Shown here: positions 20,069 to 21,010 of the stretch, one piece after another
Position numbering within the stretch: the stretch's first letter is position 1
Layout of the letters: every line of letters starts with the position of its first letter
DNA from: a virus
Length of the DNA: 21,010 bases
IMG/VR virus record: IMGVR_UViG_3300042294_002097
Coordinates: 1 to 21,010 of that record
Direction: 5' to 3' (one strand)
The notes under the pieces: model-generated
Databases searched by the model: none
What the model was told of the DNA's origin: nothing
The model's input: only the letters and a program-made list of their open reading frames with translations
Translations under genes and position numbers: made by a program

Positions 20069-20082
20069 AAAGGAACCGACCG

Positions 20083-20358
20083 ATGAAGACTGCCACTAAT
20101 AGCCTCGTAACCCTACGCGCTCGCGTGAGCCGTGCGATCGATCTTGCCGGCCTGCGCGACCAGTACGAGGCCGTACTGGCCGAGTACGCCGCCTCGATCG
20201 GAGCACAGATGAACGCGATCACGCAACGCGCGAAGGCCGGACAGCGCGACGGCGCGTCGCTCCGCGCGATCGTGGACACGCACGCGCCGATGATCGCCGC
20301 CGCGAAGCAGCGGATGGAAGCGATCTGCCGTGCAGCGATGGAAGGGGGCCGCGCGTGA
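20083..20358 (+). CDS. Small helical protein of unknown function
   Basis: This 91-residue, mostly alpha-helical protein (VTLRARVSRAIDLAGLRDQY, then EAVLAEYAASIGAQMNAITQ) has no recognised domain, signal or membrane span. It is the first gene after the predicted promoter and leader hairpin, with AAAGGA eight bases before ATG 20083. A longer in-frame start at 19981 is rejected because it would read through the promoter. The stop overlaps the next GTG. Its place before the lysozyme-like gene suggests an accessory lysis or regulatory role, but no sequence evidence assigns one. Confidence 0.72.
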   Translation: MKTATNSLVTLRARVSRAIDLAGLRDQYEAVLAEYAASIGAQMNAITQRAKAGQRDGASLRAIVDTHAPMIAAAKQRMEAICRAAMEGGRA

Positions 20359-20618
20359 GTTACCTCCCGCACGAAGCCGAGGCCGAAGCCTCACGCACAA
20401 TCCTTGCGCACATCGACCCGCAGCACATCGACGCGCAGTCCGATGCGTTCGACGATGCCCTCGCGCATATGTTCTCGTCGTGCCGCTCGTCGGCCGATGT
20501 GTACGGGATCGTCGAGGAGACCGGGATGATCGAGGTGCGCGCGGCGTACTCGATCACGGGCGAGCCGATGATCGTCGATCTCACCGACCTCGTCATCCTT
20601 GAGGAGGTCGACGAATGA
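20355..20618 (+). CDS. Small acidic protein of unknown function
   Basis: This is an 87-residue acidic protein with no recognised family. It begins SYLPHEAEAEASRTILAHID and ends with YSITGEPMIVDLTDLVILEE. The overall form is one N-terminal helix followed by a strand-rich end. The GTG start at 20355 overlaps the previous stop by four bases, and its stop overlaps the start of the lysozyme-like gene, so the three are one transcription unit. GAGGAGGT (20601-20608), the ribosome site of the next gene, lies in its last codons. No membrane segment or binding motif is visible. Confidence 0.72.
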   Translation: MSYLPHEAEAEASRTILAHIDPQHIDAQSDAFDDALAHMFSSCRSSADVYGIVEETGMIEVRAAYSITGEPMIVDLTDLVILEEVDE

Positions 20619-21010
20619 TCGCCGCCCTCCTCGCCGCCGCGCTCGTCGTGCCACCTCCCGCCGGCACGGACACCCGCCGAATCCTTGACGCGCTCCGCCA
20701 GGTTGAGACTGGCGGCTCGCGCGACCCAGACCGCGCCGTCGGCGACGATGGCCGCGCGCTCGGCGCGTACCAGATCCACAAGGTCTACTGGCTCGATGCC
20801 GTCGAGCACGAGCCGAGCCTCAAGGCACGCGGCTACGAGGCTGTCACCGACCGGGCCTACGCCGAGCGTGTCGTGCTCGCGTATCTCTCGCGCTACGCGA
20901 GGGACTGGTCGATCGACACCATCGCACGAACCCATAACGGCGGGCCGAAGGGAATCGCCAAGCGAGCCACGGATGGCTACGCCGTGAAGGCGCGTCGAGC
21001 GTTCGACGCG
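20615..21010 (+). CDS. Secreted lysozyme-like / transglycosylase-like endolysin, cut by the window end
   Basis: This is a peptidoglycan-degrading enzyme candidate, with 132 residues visible and no stop before the window ends. Residues 1-18 (MIAALLAAALVVPPPAGT) form a short signal peptide or signal-arrest-like sequence, though it lacks a basic n-region. The lysozyme-like domain has ILDALRQVETGGSRDPDRAV, where Glu31 of QVETGG is the probable catalytic acid, and GRALGAYQIHKVYWLDAV, the usual 'G.yQi...y' segment. YAERVVLAYLSRYARDWSID and IARTHNGGPKG follow. These match small lysozyme-superfamily enzymes seen in phages and bacteria. GAGGAGGT seven bases before ATG 20615 gives strong translation. 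Lysis is the likely role, with the membrane proteins at 17644-18319 as possible partners, though a virion-associated role cannot be excluded. Confidence 0.88.
   Translation, partial: MIAALLAAALVVPPPAGTDTRRILDALRQVETGGSRDPDRAVGDDGRALGAYQIHKVYWLDAVEHEPSLKARGYEAVTDRAYAERVVLAYLSRYARDWSIDTIARTHNGGPKGIAKRATDGYAVKARRAFDA

Noticed and set aside
1-21010. GATC abundance as a sign of special methylation or repair signals
   Set aside because: GATC is frequent because ATC is the main Ile codon and often follows G, and because GAT/TCG codon pairs are common. No clustering beyond coding bias was apparent.

Overview
The window is one contiguous late (structural) gene cluster of a tailed double-stranded DNA phage or prophage. 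Every supported gene is on the + strand. Genes are packed with ATGA or GTGA-type overlaps and gaps of only a few bases, and base composition is high GC apart from two more AT-rich stretches. The HK97-type head genes, a lambda-like G/GT frameshift site and a long tape measure gene point to a long, non-contractile tail (siphovirus morphology). No integrase, attachment site, tRNA, rRNA, CRISPR array, IS element or clear host gene is visible. Free phage and prophage cannot be told apart, and the host is not identifiable. A Planctomycetota host is only a weak impression from the style of the lysozyme-like gene.

Layout. 46-3323 is DNA packaging: a P27-type small terminase, a ParB-domain/DNA methyltransferase fusion, and the large terminase. 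3314-8332 is the head: an HK97 portal with extra C-terminal modules, a prohead protease with an extra N-terminal domain and an internal start, then two different HK97-fold major capsid proteins. Only the second capsid protein carries a scaffolding (delta) domain. A rho-independent terminator at 8355-8387 closes the head block. 8398-10549 is the neck: a small unknown protein, head-tail connector, head closure protein, HK97 gp10-like protein and tail terminator. 10563-15172 is the tail shaft: three tandem paralogous tail tube proteins, a tail assembly chaperone pair joined by a GGGAAAC -1 frameshift site, and an 886-residue tape measure protein. 15184-17647 is the tail end: two unrecognised proteins, a glycine-rich fibre or adhesin, and a small fibre-assembly-like protein. 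17644-18319 holds two membrane proteins that may belong to lysis. 18324-19909 holds two cysteine-rich proteins. At 19910-20082 there is a regulatory gap with a perfect palindrome, a promoter and a 5' hairpin. It drives two small unknown genes and a secreted lysozyme-like gene that runs off the window end.

The most unusual global signal is near-total absence of the tetranucleotide ACGT. Reading every line I found one occurrence in 21 kb (15677-15680). Codon choice bends around it: Asp, Asn, Tyr and His codons end in T before a Val codon, and Thr is ACC or ACT rather than the otherwise favoured ACG before a T. This looks like strong selection against an ACGT-recognising host defence or similar factor. 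The other standouts are the dual capsid proteins, the triplicated tail tube genes, and a compositional mosaic inside the methyltransferase gene.
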